Assembly (NCBI RefSeq): GCF_001887355.1
Contig: NZ_MPIN01000005.1
Span: 693,504 to 757,503, forward strand
Length of the DNA stretch: 64,000 bases
Source of the DNA: Cystobacter ferrugineus
GTDB taxonomy: Bacteria; Myxococcota; Myxococcia; Myxococcales; Myxococcaceae
Reading direction: 5' to 3'
The position numbers and the translations under genes are program-made. Under the pieces are notes generated by a model, which saw only the letters and a program-made list of their open reading frames with translations, did not search any database and was not told the DNA's origin. Shown here piece by piece: positions 34,540 to 43,623 of the stretch (positions are counted from its first letter, which is position 1; each line of letters opens with the position of its first letter).

Positions 34540-35693
34540 TGAAGCGCCAACGTGGAGTGTGGCTCGCCCTGGCGGGAGGTCTGTTCGTCCTGGCCGCATG
34601 GCTGATGTTGTCCGGGCAGGGAGAGGAAGAAGCCCCCACCGCGCCGAAGGTGGAGTTCCCCCGCCGGCTGCGGCCCCAGGAGCGCGAGCGCGTGGAGCGC
34701 CGGCGCACGTACGTGATGCCCCAGGACGCCGGGGTGGCACTGGGCACGGCCAGCGAGCCGGAGCGGCCGAGGGATCCGCTGCTGGCGGCACTGCCCCGAG
34801 GGGCGGGAAAGACGGCGGTGGTCATCGAGGCCAATGCCCTCCGTTACTCGCCCATCGGAGAGCTGCTGCTGGAGTGTCTGATGAACCGCGGCGGCAAGGA
34901 ACTCGAGCGCTTCAAACAGACAACGGGTGTGGATCCCTTGAAGGATCTGGATCGTCTGGTCATCACCGATGACGGGTTGATCGTCTCGGGGAACTTCGGC
35001 GACTCCCGCCTCAAGGACTTGCTCGCCCGCGATGGCTCGACGAGCTACGGAGACAACGCGAGCCTCTTCGAGCTCGGGCGCTCCCGCCCGCTCGCCGATG
35101 GCGGCGAGGCCAGGCGCCAGGGATTGTCGGTGGGCGCCTGGAATGATCAGATGCTGATGTTTGGTTTCAAGCCGGATGGCATGAATGGCATCAAGGACAT
35201 CATCGATCGGGTGGAGGGACGGGGGCCTGACGAGCCGCCGGTGATCTCCGAGAACAGCACCTATGGCGAGATGTATGGGGTGGTTTCCGTGGAGCAGCTG
35301 CGCAAGCTCTTCCCCCCGGAGCAGAAGGAGCTGGCGGATCGGCTCGCGGCGGTGGCGCGGAACGTGGAGCTGCACGTGGACGCGAGCACGGGCTTCGCGA
35401 TGACGGCGCAGGTGAAGGGCCCGGACGCGGCGCTGGTGACCGACCTGGGCAAGTCGCTCGGTGGAGCGCTGTCGCTCGCTCGGATGCGGGCCCAGGCGGA
35501 GGGCGAAACCGAGCTCGCGCAGTTGCTGGACTTCGCCAAGGTGCGTCCCGCCGGGGACTCGTTCGGCCTGGAGATGGCCGTTCCCCTGGACGTCATCCAG
35601 AAGCAGCTCGCGTTCTGCCGCGAGGCGCAGGAGCCGCCGCCCGCCACGGAGTCTCCCGAAGCGGCCTCGGGTCCGTCCGAGGTCGCCCACTGA
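34539..35693 (+). CDS. Membrane-anchored protein of the ABC operon, unknown function
   Basis: 384 residues. The start ATG shares one base with the permease stop (TGATG), implying translational coupling. The N-terminus is basic, then a single hydrophobic helix (VWLALAGGLFVLAAWLML), then a Glu/Pro/Arg-rich stretch and an apparently globular domain of alternating strands and helices (about 85-365), e.g. DRLVITDDGLIVSGNFGD and YGEMYGVVSVEQLRKLF. A periplasm-facing domain on a signal anchor is likely. No family recognised. The link to the ABC pair comes only from gene position. Confidence 0.7.
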   Translation: MKRQRGVWLALAGGLFVLAAWLMLSGQGEEEAPTAPKVEFPRRLRPQERERVERRRTYVMPQDAGVALGTASEPERPRDPLLAALPRGAGKTAVVIEANALRYSPIGELLLECLMNRGGKELERFKQTTGVDPLKDLDRLVITDDGLIVSGNFGDSRLKDLLARDGSTSYGDNASLFELGRSRPLADGGEARRQGLSVGAWNDQMLMFGFKPDGMNGIKDIIDRVEGRGPDEPPVISENSTYGEMYGVVSVEQLRKLFPPEQKELADRLAAVARNVELHVDASTGFAMTAQVKGPDAALVTDLGKSLGGALSLARMRAQAEGETELAQLLDFAKVRPAGDSFGLEMAVPLDVIQKQLAFCREAQEPPPATESPEAASGPSEVAH

Positions 35694-36161
35694 AGGGGCG
35701 CGTGGGGCAGCCGCCCCCAACGTGGCTGAAGTGCTCCAGAGCGCACACCCTGTGTGCCTTTGTTGAACTCCGCGCCGGCCGCGTCTGGCCTGGGTGATCG
35801 CAGACACCCGGCCGGCCGCGTTCCGCCGTTCCCGCCACCACCGGGTGACCCGCTGCATCAATACGCCCGGTGTGGCAATCCCAGACTCCCGAGCACGGCC
35901 CCAGCTCCCCGGAGTGCGCTTCCAGGCGCCGCGCCCGCCGCCCACGCTCGCGGCGGGTCATCGCTGACAAGACAGGGTCATCCCCCACCCTTCCTGTTGG
36001 GAAGCCTTTCGCGTCCATTCACATCCGACATTTCAGGTTGGGAAGGACTGCTGGAGGGTCCCTGCCTTTCCAGAAAAAAACGCTCTTCCGTGAGCCTTTT
36101 CATTGCCGCGATTCGAGACCTAGAATTACCAACTGGAACACAAGCTTACTGGGAGACTCCC
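35694..36161. other. Intergenic region, no gene recognised
   Basis: 468 nt of apparently non-coding DNA; the run of seven A's near 36075 and several short inverted repeats give no clear terminator or promoter. Whether the ABC operon ends here or a small unannotated RNA is present cannot be told from the sequence. Confidence 0.45.
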
Positions 36162-36644
36162 GTGCCCTACGTCGCCTTGGAGTGGGATCATAAAATCGGA
36201 AAGCCCATGATTAGCTGGATCGTCGTGGAATGTAGCGGCGTGGTGGAGAAGTGCGGCGGCCCGTCCGCCCTGCCTCCGCGCCGCGACGTCGCCTACTTCG
36301 TGGAGGAGAAGACCGCCGAGCGGGACGCCAAGGCCTTCGCCGAGTACAAGAACGCTCAGCAGGAGGGACGCCTGCGCCAGGAGACCCCGCCGACCGAGCT
36401 CCAGTGGCATGCGGCCTACCCGTGGGATCACCAGCTTCACAGCCCGTTGCTGCGCTGGGGCGTGCTCGAGTGGAACGGCAAGAACGGCAAGCCCGGCCCC
36501 CGGCTGGACGTGGCCTACTTCCTGGACCCCGTGACGGCCGAGAGCGACGCGAAGTGGTTCAGCGGGGAGAGGGACCGGTGGCTCGCCGAGCGCCCGAGCA
36601 AAACCGAGCCCCCTGCCGTGTCCCTCGCCCGCAAGGTAGGCTGA
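36162..36644 (+). CDS. Hypothetical protein with an internal duplication
   Basis: 160 residues from a GTG with GGGAG 6 nt upstream (low-confidence start). Two related halves are visible: DVAYFVEEKTAERDAKAFAEYK at about 46-67 and DVAYFLDPVTAESDAKWFSGER at about 122-143, each preceded by a Trp-containing strand (VALEWDHKIGKP, GVLEWNGKNGKP). This suggests an ancient tandem duplication of a small alpha/beta unit. Family not recognised. It lies 54 nt before the histidine kinase start. Confidence 0.62.
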   Translation: MPYVALEWDHKIGKPMISWIVVECSGVVEKCGGPSALPPRRDVAYFVEEKTAERDAKAFAEYKNAQQEGRLRQETPPTELQWHAAYPWDHQLHSPLLRWGVLEWNGKNGKPGPRLDVAYFLDPVTAESDAKWFSGERDRWLAERPSKTEPPAVSLARKVG

Positions 36645-36698
36645 GGATCGCCCCAGGCTCGACCTGAACAGGACCTGGAGGGCGTGGAGCTCTGGATG

Positions 36699-38762
36699 AC
36701 GCATTCCATGCACGCAACCCTCCTGGGCCTCCCGGAGCCGGTGAGTGACGAGTTGGAGCGGGCGTTTCGCGCCGAGGGGCTCGCCCTCGAGTGCCGCCGA
36801 CTGTCACCTGCTAAACCCTCTCTTCCCCAGGTGTTCCCCCCGGGTCTGGTGCTGCTGTGGGAGGAAGAAGGGTCGCTGGAGCAGGCGGTCAGTACCTGCC
36901 GGCAGCTCGCCTCCGTGTGCGCGCTGTCCCGCTCCTGGCTCTTCGTGTTGACGCGCCGCGATGCGAGTGAGCAGTCGGAGCTGATCCTCGCCGGTGCCAG
37001 CGAGTGCATCTCGCCGTCGGGAGAGCACTGGGCCCCCAACCTGCTCACGCACGTGCGGCACCTGCGCATCCCCACGCGAGAGGGGACTCCGAAGGGCGGG
37101 CGGGCCCACTCGCGCGTCCCCCCCGAGCAGGCCCTGCAGACGCTGTTGTCGGCCACCACGGCCGACCTCGGCCACGACTTCTTCCGCACCCTGGTGAAGC
37201 AGCTCGCCGAGGCCTTCCGCGTCACCTGCGCCATGGTGGGCGAGATGCTCCCGGAGCAGGACTCCATCCAGACACTCGCCTTCTGGAGCCGCGGGGCCTT
37301 CCAGGGCACGGTGACCTATCCGCTCAGCGGCACGCCCTGTCACAACGCCGTCCTCCACTCCATCTGTCACTACGCGGACGACGTGAGCCGGCACTTCCCC
37401 GAGGATCTGATGCTCACGGACCTCGGCCTGCGCGGCTACCTGGGCTCGGCCCTGCGCAGCTCTCGTGGCGAGGTCATCGGGGTGCTCGCCATCCTGCATG
37501 ATCAACTGCTCGACGCGGGCGAGCTGGACTTCTCCCTGCTGGGCGCGTTCGCGACCCGCGCGGGCGCGGAGCTGGAGCGCATCCGGGCCCAGGCCGAGCT
37601 GGAGCGCACGCGCGACTTCCTGCGCAACACGCTCGAGGCCGTGCCGGATCCCATCTTCGTCAAGGATCGCAACCACCGCGTGCTGGTGGTCAACAGCGCC
37701 CTGTGCCGGCTCGTGGGCCGCCCGGCGTCGGAGTTGTTGGGCCAGCGCAGCATCGACGTCATGCCCGAGTACCAGGAGCAGAGCGCCTGGGAACAGGACG
37801 AGCAGAGCTTCGCCTCGGGCCAGCCCGGCGAGAGCGAGCAGAGCTTCATCGACGGCACCGGGATGAACCGCACCATCGTCACCCGGCGGGCCGTCTTCCC
37901 CGGCGCCGACGGGCAGCCCTCCCTGGTGTCCGTCCTCCGGGATCTCACCGAGCGCAAGCGCCTGGAGACGCAGCTCCGCCTGGCGGACCGGATGACGTCC
38001 ATGGGGACGCTGGCGGCCAGCGTGGCGCACGAAATCAACAACCCCCTGTCCTACGTCTGCGCCAACATCTCCTATCTGGGCGAGCAGCTCGCCGGGGACA
38101 CGTTCTCTCCCGAGCTGCTGGCCGAGCTGCGCCAGGTGATGGTGGAGACCCAGGAGGGCGCCGCCCGCGTGCGCGCCATCGTCCAGGACCTGAAGTCCTT
38201 CGCGCGAGGGGACGAGGAGCACCAGGGGCCCGTCGACGTGCACCGGGTCATCGAGAGCGCGGCGCGCCTGGTGCGCAACGAGTTGCAGCGCTACAACGCC
38301 CAGTTGGAGCAGGTGCTCGAGCCGGTGCCCCTGGTACTGGGCAACGCGTCACGCCTGGGCCAGGTGCTGGTGAACCTGCTGGTGAACGCGATGCAGGCGT
38401 TCCCCGAGGCCCGTTCGGAGAACAACCGCATCCGCGTGCTCACCCGGAGGGAAGGGCCGCGGCGCGTGGTGGTGGAGGTGGAGGACAATGGCAAGGGGAT
38501 GAGCCAGGAGGTGATCGAGCGCATCTTCGATCCCTTCTTCACCACCAAACCGGTGGGCGTGGGCACGGGGCTGGGCCTGTCCATCTGCCACACCATCGTC
38601 CAATCCATGGGCGGGCAGATCGACGTGCGCAGCGTGCCCGGACGCGGCACCACCTTCGTGCTGGCGCTGGTGGGCATCGAGGAGGACAAGGGGGAGCGCA
38701 AGAACGGCTCGACGCCCCTGGTCGAGGAGTCCGCGTCCCTGCGCCCCTACGCCGCCGGCTAG
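36699..38762 (+). CDS. Sensor histidine kinase: pseudo-receiver - GAF - PAS - HisKA/HATPase
   Basis: 687 residues; ATG 36699 is preferred (GGAG 6 nt upstream), with GTG 36684 as the alternative. Residues 1-135 form a receiver-like fold without the phosphoacceptor Asp. A GAF domain (about 145-290), a PAS domain (about 305-415, with DPIFVKDRNHRVLVVN) and a kinase core follow. The H box is MTSMGTLAASVAHEINNPLS, the N box NLLVNAMQAF, and the ATP lid DNGKGMSQEV...GTGLGLSICHTIV. No membrane helices, so cytoplasmic sensing. No response regulator is next to it. Confidence 0.92.
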   Translation, partial: THSMHATLLGLPEPVSDELERAFRAEGLALECRRLSPAKPSLPQVFPPGLVLLWEEEGSLEQAVSTCRQLASVCALSRSWLFVLTRRDASEQSELILAGASECISPSGEHWAPNLLTHVRHLRIPTREGTPKGGRAHSRVPPEQALQTLLSATTADLGHDFFRTLVKQLAEAFRVTCAMVGEMLPEQDSIQTLAFWSRGAFQGTVTYPLSGTPCHNAVLHSICHYADDVSRHFPEDLMLTDLGLRGYLGSALRSSRGEVIGVLAILHDQLLDAGELDFSLLGAFATRAGAELERIRAQAELERTRDFLRNTLEAVPDPIFVKDRNHRVLVVNSALCRLVGRPASELLGQRSIDVMPEYQEQSAWEQDEQSFASGQPGESEQSFIDGTGMNRTIVTRRAVFPGADGQPSLVSVLRDLTERKRLETQLRLADRMTSMGTLAASVAHEINNPLSYVCANISYLGEQLAGDTFSPELLAELRQVMVETQEGAARVRAIVQDLKSFARGDEEHQGPVDVHRVIESAARLVRNELQRYNAQLEQVLEPVPLVLGNASRLGQVLVNLLVNAMQAFPEARSENNRIRVLTRREGPRRVVVEVEDNGKGMSQEVIERIFDPFFTTKPVGVGTGLGLSICHTIVQSMGGQIDVRSVPGRGTTFVLALVGIEEDKGERKNGSTPLVEESASLRPYAAG

Positions 38763-38772
38763 ACGGCGGCCC

Positions 38773-40638
38773 TCAGGGCTCGAACTGCACCACGAAGGAC
38801 GTCCACCGCGCCCGGCCCTCGACGGAGTCGCGGATGATCCGCAGGCGGCTGGGCGAATCGAGCTCGAACCCCGCCAGCGACTCGCTGATGAGGTCATCTC
38901 CCGAATAGGACGATTCACCTCCGGCCTGGCCGTTCATGCCCTGCCCGCTGGCGAACACCACCGTGCGGGACACATCCACTGGGGAAATGGCGGGGTAGGC
39001 CTCGTATTCACCCCGGTTCATGGTGACCGGCACCGTCTGCACGCTGGCGCGTGGCCCGAAGTCGATCCGCTCCCAGGAGATGTCATTGATGACCGCCGTC
39101 GTACAGCCCGCGCTGGAACCCGCACCGCGCGAGAAGGAGATCTCCGTGGGCGAGGTGAGCGTGCCCCGCAGGACCCGGTCGCAGAGGTTCGGCGTGCCCG
39201 CATTGGTCACCTGGTAGGTGAAGAGCAGCACGCTGGTGGCGGGGTCCACCGCCGGCAGGCCCACGACGGTGGCCTCGGTCTGGGTTCCGGTCATCGTCAC
39301 GCCCGAACCCCGGGTGACCCGGATCCCCTCGGCTTCCACGACCTGGAGCGAGCCCTTCCAGCCAACGCCGCAGGGAACGGGCCACTGGATGTCCACCCGG
39401 GTGTACGACTCGGACAGCTTCGCGATGAGGTAGTCATCCTCACCGAGGATCTTCCCGCTCTGCTCGCCCGTCACCAGCAGGAAGGTGTTGTCCGGCGACA
39501 CGCGCTCGATGGGAACCTGGATGGCACTCTGGGTCTGGCAGCTCGGCTGCAGGTGCTGCACCTTCAGCCCGGTGGGCAGCTCCACCGTATGCCACACGAC
39601 GTAGACTTTGCCCGTCCCCCTCTCGTTCCGGCCACAGGTGATGGCATCCCGGGCCGAGAGCATGCAGCGCACGCTCGAGGAATCAGGACTGGAGCCCGGG
39701 GGGCTGATCGAGACGAACAGCATCGTCTTCGACAGATCGAGCTGCGCGGGCGAAATGGTGCACGTCACCGAGAGGCCATCGGCGGGCATTTCACAGACGC
39801 CCGTGCGCACCGCCGGCAGGATGGTCTGGTTGCGCTGCACGCCGGGCAGGCCCGACACCGAGGCGGACAGGGGGAACGTGCCGCCGCTCTTCCCCTTGAA
39901 ATAGAAGGAGGCGCGGGTCGCGCCCTCGGCGAACACCGCCGCGGCCAGGGGGCTGGTGCAGCTCGGATCGGAGAAGAACGAGAACCCCGAGCCCGAGAGT
40001 GTCACGTTTGTCGGGCCGGCAAAGGCAAGGGGCTTGCCGCCATCATCGCGCGCCTCGAGCTCCACCAGCGCCGAGCATCCGCCCGCGGGCAGCGTCTGGG
40101 CGCTGGTGATGAAGACGAGGTTCGTCGGCTCGACGACGACGTTCTCGTCCTGGAACACGGACTCGAACCCGCTGGCGGTCGCGGTGATGCGGACGCTCCG
40201 CACCACCGTGCTCCGGAAATAGAAGGTCGCGCGGCTGCTGCCAGCCGCCACCGTCACGGCCTCCGTGGCGTCCGAGCAGGCCGCATCACGGTACAGCTTC
40301 ACGCCCGTGGAGGGTTGGGTGCTCAACACGACATTCGTGTCGGCCTCCACGGCGGAGGCGCTTCCCGCCGCCGTCCGCGTCTCGAGCACCACGGCCGCCG
40401 AGCATTTCCCCACGCCCACGGTCTGCGCGGGACTGGCGAAGTCCAACCGCGTGGGCGGACCACTCGGTGGCAGGGGCTCCCCCTCGGACTGGCACATGCC
40501 CGCGCGGCAGACGTAGCCCGCGGCACACTCGTCATCCTGGGTGCAGGCATAGCGCCGGGTGTCGGCACCGGTGGACGCGGAGGAACACCCCATCAGCAGG
40601 GACAGCCACGTCAGCAGCATCCATGAGCAACGATTCAT
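38773..40638 (-). CDS. Cys-rich lipoprotein with repeated Ig/Big-like domains
   Basis: 621 residues from ATG 40638, which overlaps the upstream stop by 4 nt. The signal peptide ends in a lipobox, SLLMGCSSAS, so lipidation at that Cys is likely. Residues 35-60 contain a Cys-rich EGF-like knob (CTQDDECAAGYVCRAGMC). Then come beta-rich segments with a recurring Cys pattern (VGKCSAAVVLETR, GGCSALVELEARDDGG) resembling bacterial Ig-like folds. No catalytic motif. Likely a surface-exposed lipoprotein co-expressed with the TPR protein. It converges on the histidine kinase. Confidence 0.8.
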   Translation of the reverse strand: MNRCSWMLLTWLSLLMGCSSASTGADTRRYACTQDDECAAGYVCRAGMCQSEGEPLPPSGPPTRLDFASPAQTVGVGKCSAAVVLETRTAAGSASAVEADTNVVLSTQPSTGVKLYRDAACSDATEAVTVAAGSSRATFYFRSTVVRSVRITATASGFESVFQDENVVVEPTNLVFITSAQTLPAGGCSALVELEARDDGGKPLAFAGPTNVTLSGSGFSFFSDPSCTSPLAAAVFAEGATRASFYFKGKSGGTFPLSASVSGLPGVQRNQTILPAVRTGVCEMPADGLSVTCTISPAQLDLSKTMLFVSISPPGSSPDSSSVRCMLSARDAITCGRNERGTGKVYVVWHTVELPTGLKVQHLQPSCQTQSAIQVPIERVSPDNTFLLVTGEQSGKILGEDDYLIAKLSESYTRVDIQWPVPCGVGWKGSLQVVEAEGIRVTRGSGVTMTGTQTEATVVGLPAVDPATSVLLFTYQVTNAGTPNLCDRVLRGTLTSPTEISFSRGAGSSAGCTTAVINDISWERIDFGPRASVQTVPVTMNRGEYEAYPAISPVDVSRTVVFASGQGMNGQAGGESSYSGDDLISESLAGFELDSPSRLRIIRDSVEGRARWTSFVVQFEP

Positions 40639-41666
40639 GGCAGGGTCCCTCCGACCACCACTCCCGCCGGAGAGGCGGAGACCGTCACGGGCGCGCCGAG
40701 CACCCAGAGCGTTCCTCCCGCGACGGCCGCGGCGCCCGCGACCCCGAAGAGCACGTTGGCCCACCCGCCCTGGGAGCGCGCCCGGGCATCCAGAGCGAAG
40801 GCTTCCCGCTGGGTGAGGCCCACGGTGAGCCCCGACTCATCCACGGCGGCGCCCGTCACCCGGGCCCGGGCCTCGTTCGACTGCCACCCGAGGTACCCAC
40901 CCGCCGCTCCGGCTCCGGCCGCCAGACCCAGGCACACCATGGCCACGGTGCGCAGGGGCGAGCCCCATGCCACGCGCGGCTCCGACGTCTTCCCGGCGAC
41001 AGGCGACCCCGGGGGCACGAGCGCTCCGGGAACCCGGGCCACCAGGGGAGAGGCCGCACTGCCCAACGTGGTGAGCACCGCCTGGTGCTCGTCGAGCAGT
41101 TGCGCCCACCACTCGAGCCGCTCGCCCTTCATCACCGCGGAGGCCCTGCCCTCGGTGAGGGGCATCTCCTGCTGCGTCCACCCCGCCTCGTCACGCAGGT
41201 GGAAGCGCACGGTATGACCCAGGCCCAGCAGATCCTTCTCCACCTGGACCGCCACGGGCTCGAGCCCCCCGCCGCCAGGCACCGCCTCCAACCGCAGCGC
41301 CGCGTCCTGGTCGTTCACCCAGGCCTTGGCCTCGAAGAAGGGGGTGACCACCCGCGGGGCATAATCACCCGTGAGCCGGTAGTCCGGCGCCAGCACCAAC
41401 AGCGTCTGGAAGGCGGTGCGGGCCTTGGCGGGTTGTTGGAGCATGCCAGCCACCACGCCCTGCAACTCGAGGATCTCCAACAAGGTGTCCCGATCATTGC
41501 CGGGCTGCGCGCGCGCCTCCTCCAGCGCACGGGCCGCCTCCGCGTAGCGCAGCTCCTCGAGGAGCTGGCGTGCGCGTGGGAGAGAGGAGTTGGATGTCTC
41601 ACCCCATGCCAACGAAGTCAGCCACAAGGTGGTAGCGAGAACGACAAGTCGATGGAGAGAAACCAA
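40635..41666 (-). CDS. Exported TPR protein with C-terminal membrane segments
   Basis: 343 residues. The N-terminus has a signal peptide (LVVLATTLWLTSLAWGET). Tetratricopeptide-like helices follow (about 28-100: ARQLLEELRYAEAARALEEA, then LEILELQGVVAGMLQQ), then an uncharacterised beta-rich region, and two hydrophobic helices near 238-260 and 300-325. First gene of a two-gene unit with the Cys-rich lipoprotein (4-nt overlap) and divergent from the PEGA kinase gene (59 nt between starts). This pattern of TPR/PEGA-like envelope partners beside a Ser/Thr kinase recurs in myxobacteria. Confidence 0.78.
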   Translation of the reverse strand: MVSLHRLVVLATTLWLTSLAWGETSNSSLPRARQLLEELRYAEAARALEEARAQPGNDRDTLLEILELQGVVAGMLQQPAKARTAFQTLLVLAPDYRLTGDYAPRVVTPFFEAKAWVNDQDAALRLEAVPGGGGLEPVAVQVEKDLLGLGHTVRFHLRDEAGWTQQEMPLTEGRASAVMKGERLEWWAQLLDEHQAVLTTLGSAASPLVARVPGALVPPGSPVAGKTSEPRVAWGSPLRTVAMVCLGLAAGAGAAGGYLGWQSNEARARVTGAAVDESGLTVGLTQREAFALDARARSQGGWANVLFGVAGAAAVAGGTLWVLGAPVTVSASPAGVVVGGTLP

Positions 41667-41725
41667 AGTGCGGGGATATTAATCGGAATGGCGGGAAAAC
41701 GGTGAATTGACAGAGCCCCGTCAGG

Positions 41726-43594
41726 ATGCGGAAAGTGGACCCCGTGCGTGACCTCCAGCCCATCTCCCCGGAGAGTGATACCGAGCGCTTCATCATCTGG
41801 CAGCCGGGGCTGACCGTGGGCCGCTACAACCTGTTGACGCGGCTCGCCGTGGGCGGAATGGCGGAGATCTGGCTCGCGCGCCAGGGGGGCCCCCAGGGCT
41901 TCGAGAAGTTCATCGCCATCAAGCGCATCCTCGACTCGCTGAGCTCGGACGCGGACTTCGTGGGGATGTTCCTCGACGAGGCGCGGCTCGCCGCGCAGCT
42001 CAACCACCCGCACATCGTTCAAATCATCGATCTGGGAGAGGAAGAAGGGGCCTACTACATCGCGATGGAGTACCTGCCAGGAGAGAACCTGGCCTCCATC
42101 GCCCGGGCCTGCGCGCGCCAGAAAAAGCAGCTCCCCCTGGCCCACGCGGTGCGCATCATCGCGCACGCCGCCGAGGGCCTGGCCTACGCCCACGCGAAGC
42201 TGGGACCGGATGGGGCGCTGCTCGGCATCGTCCACCGCGACGTGTCACCGCAGAACATCCTGGTCACCTATGAAGGCGTGGTGAAGGTCCTGGACTTCGG
42301 GATCGCCAAGGCCGCCACGCGCGAGAGCCAGACCATGGCGGGCCAGGTGCGCGGCAAGGCGGCGTACATGTCGCCCGAGCAGGCGCGAGGCCAGCCCCTC
42401 GACGCGCGCAGCGACATCTTCTCGCTGGGCATCGTCCTCTTCGAGCTGGTGACGGGCACGCGGCTGTTCCCCTCCATGGAGCCGCTCGCCGCGATGAACG
42501 CGCTGGCCGGTGAGACGCCGCTGCCCGACGCCCACGAGCGCAACCCGTGCGTCCCCGAGTCGCTCAGCCGCATCATCTGCCGGGCCCTCGCGCGCAACCC
42601 CAGCCAGCGCTACATCAGCGCCCGCCACTTCCAGGCCGCCCTGGAAGAGTGGCTGCGCGGCCAGCCCGAGGTGCCGGACTCCACCGATCTGTCCAGCTAC
42701 ATGACGGAGCTCTTCGCGGATCGCATCCAGGAGCGCGCCCGGCTGCTGGAGGCGGCGCGCTCCGGGGATCTCACCCCCTCGAGTGCCCGCCGGGTGGTGG
42801 GGCGCATCCAGTCCGTGGCGTCGATGCCCTCGCGGGTGATCACGACGCGGGAGCTCACCGTCGAGCAGGCCACCCCCCACCAGCAGCAGCGCCGCTGGCC
42901 GTGGCTCGCCGGCGCCGCCGTGGTGTCGCTGCTCGCCCTCGCGGGAGTGGTGTTCGCCCTGCGCGGCTCACCGGCCAGGTCCCCCACCCCCCAGGCGCCT
43001 CCGGTCGCCGCGCGCCCCCCCCCGCCCGCGGGGCCGCCCGTGCTCACCATCGAGACGGAGCCCTCCGGGGCCCGGCTCCTGGTGGACGGCCAGGACGTGG
43101 GGGTGTCGCCCCTGACGCTCCAGACGCTCACCCTGGGCCAGCACCGGGTCACGGCCTCGCTCGAGGGCCGGGAGTCCGAGGAACGCACGGTGAAGCTGTC
43201 CCACCCGGGCGAGCGGACCCTGGTGATGCTCGAGTTGTCCGCCCCGCGGCAGGCCCCTGCTTCCGCCTCCGTGGTCGTCCCGGAGACCTCCGAGCCCCAG
43301 GCCCCCGCGGCCGCGGCGTCCGCCCGGGCGTCCGCCCGGGCGTCCGCGGAGCCCCATGCCGCCTCGGTGGCGCGCACGGCGAAGCGCGCCATGGGCCGGC
43401 TGACCCTGGACACCAAACCCTGGACCTACGTCTATCTGCGCGGGAGGAAGCTCGGGGACACCCCCCTCATCGAGGTCCCCCTCCCCGCGGGGCGGCACCA
43501 GCTCAAGCTCGTCAACGAGAGCAAGGACATCTCCACCGTCATCGAAGTGGAGATCCGCGCCGGACAGAACACGAGCAAGAAGCTGCAACTGTGA
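41726..43594 (+). CDS. Membrane-anchored Ser/Thr protein kinase with PEGA domains
   Basis: 622 residues. Kinase domain about 30-310: degenerate G-loop LAVGGMAEIWLA, catalytic lysine IAIKRI, HRDVSPQN catalytic loop (the 'HRDvsPqN' form common in myxobacteria), DFG and MSPEQ. A cytoplasmic linker is followed by one transmembrane helix (WLAGAAVVSLLALAGVVFAL near 395-415), a Pro/Ala-rich stalk, and two PEGA-type domains (about 430-510, with SGARLLVDGQDVGVSPL; and about 555-622, with YVYLRGRKLGDTPLIEV). It senses or binds something in the periplasm and phosphorylates cytoplasmic targets. The Ala-Ser-Ala tandem at 43320 is a local repeat. Confidence 0.93.
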   Translation: MRKVDPVRDLQPISPESDTERFIIWQPGLTVGRYNLLTRLAVGGMAEIWLARQGGPQGFEKFIAIKRILDSLSSDADFVGMFLDEARLAAQLNHPHIVQIIDLGEEEGAYYIAMEYLPGENLASIARACARQKKQLPLAHAVRIIAHAAEGLAYAHAKLGPDGALLGIVHRDVSPQNILVTYEGVVKVLDFGIAKAATRESQTMAGQVRGKAAYMSPEQARGQPLDARSDIFSLGIVLFELVTGTRLFPSMEPLAAMNALAGETPLPDAHERNPCVPESLSRIICRALARNPSQRYISARHFQAALEEWLRGQPEVPDSTDLSSYMTELFADRIQERARLLEAARSGDLTPSSARRVVGRIQSVASMPSRVITTRELTVEQATPHQQQRRWPWLAGAAVVSLLALAGVVFALRGSPARSPTPQAPPVAARPPPPAGPPVLTIETEPSGARLLVDGQDVGVSPLTLQTLTLGQHRVTASLEGRESEERTVKLSHPGERTLVMLELSAPRQAPASASVVVPETSEPQAPAAAASARASARASAEPHAASVARTAKRAMGRLTLDTKPWTYVYLRGRKLGDTPLIEVPLPAGRHQLKLVNESKDISTVIEVEIRAGQNTSKKLQL

Positions 43595-43623
43595 GCGCGC
43601 CCCCCCCCCACGGCCCCGCCCCG

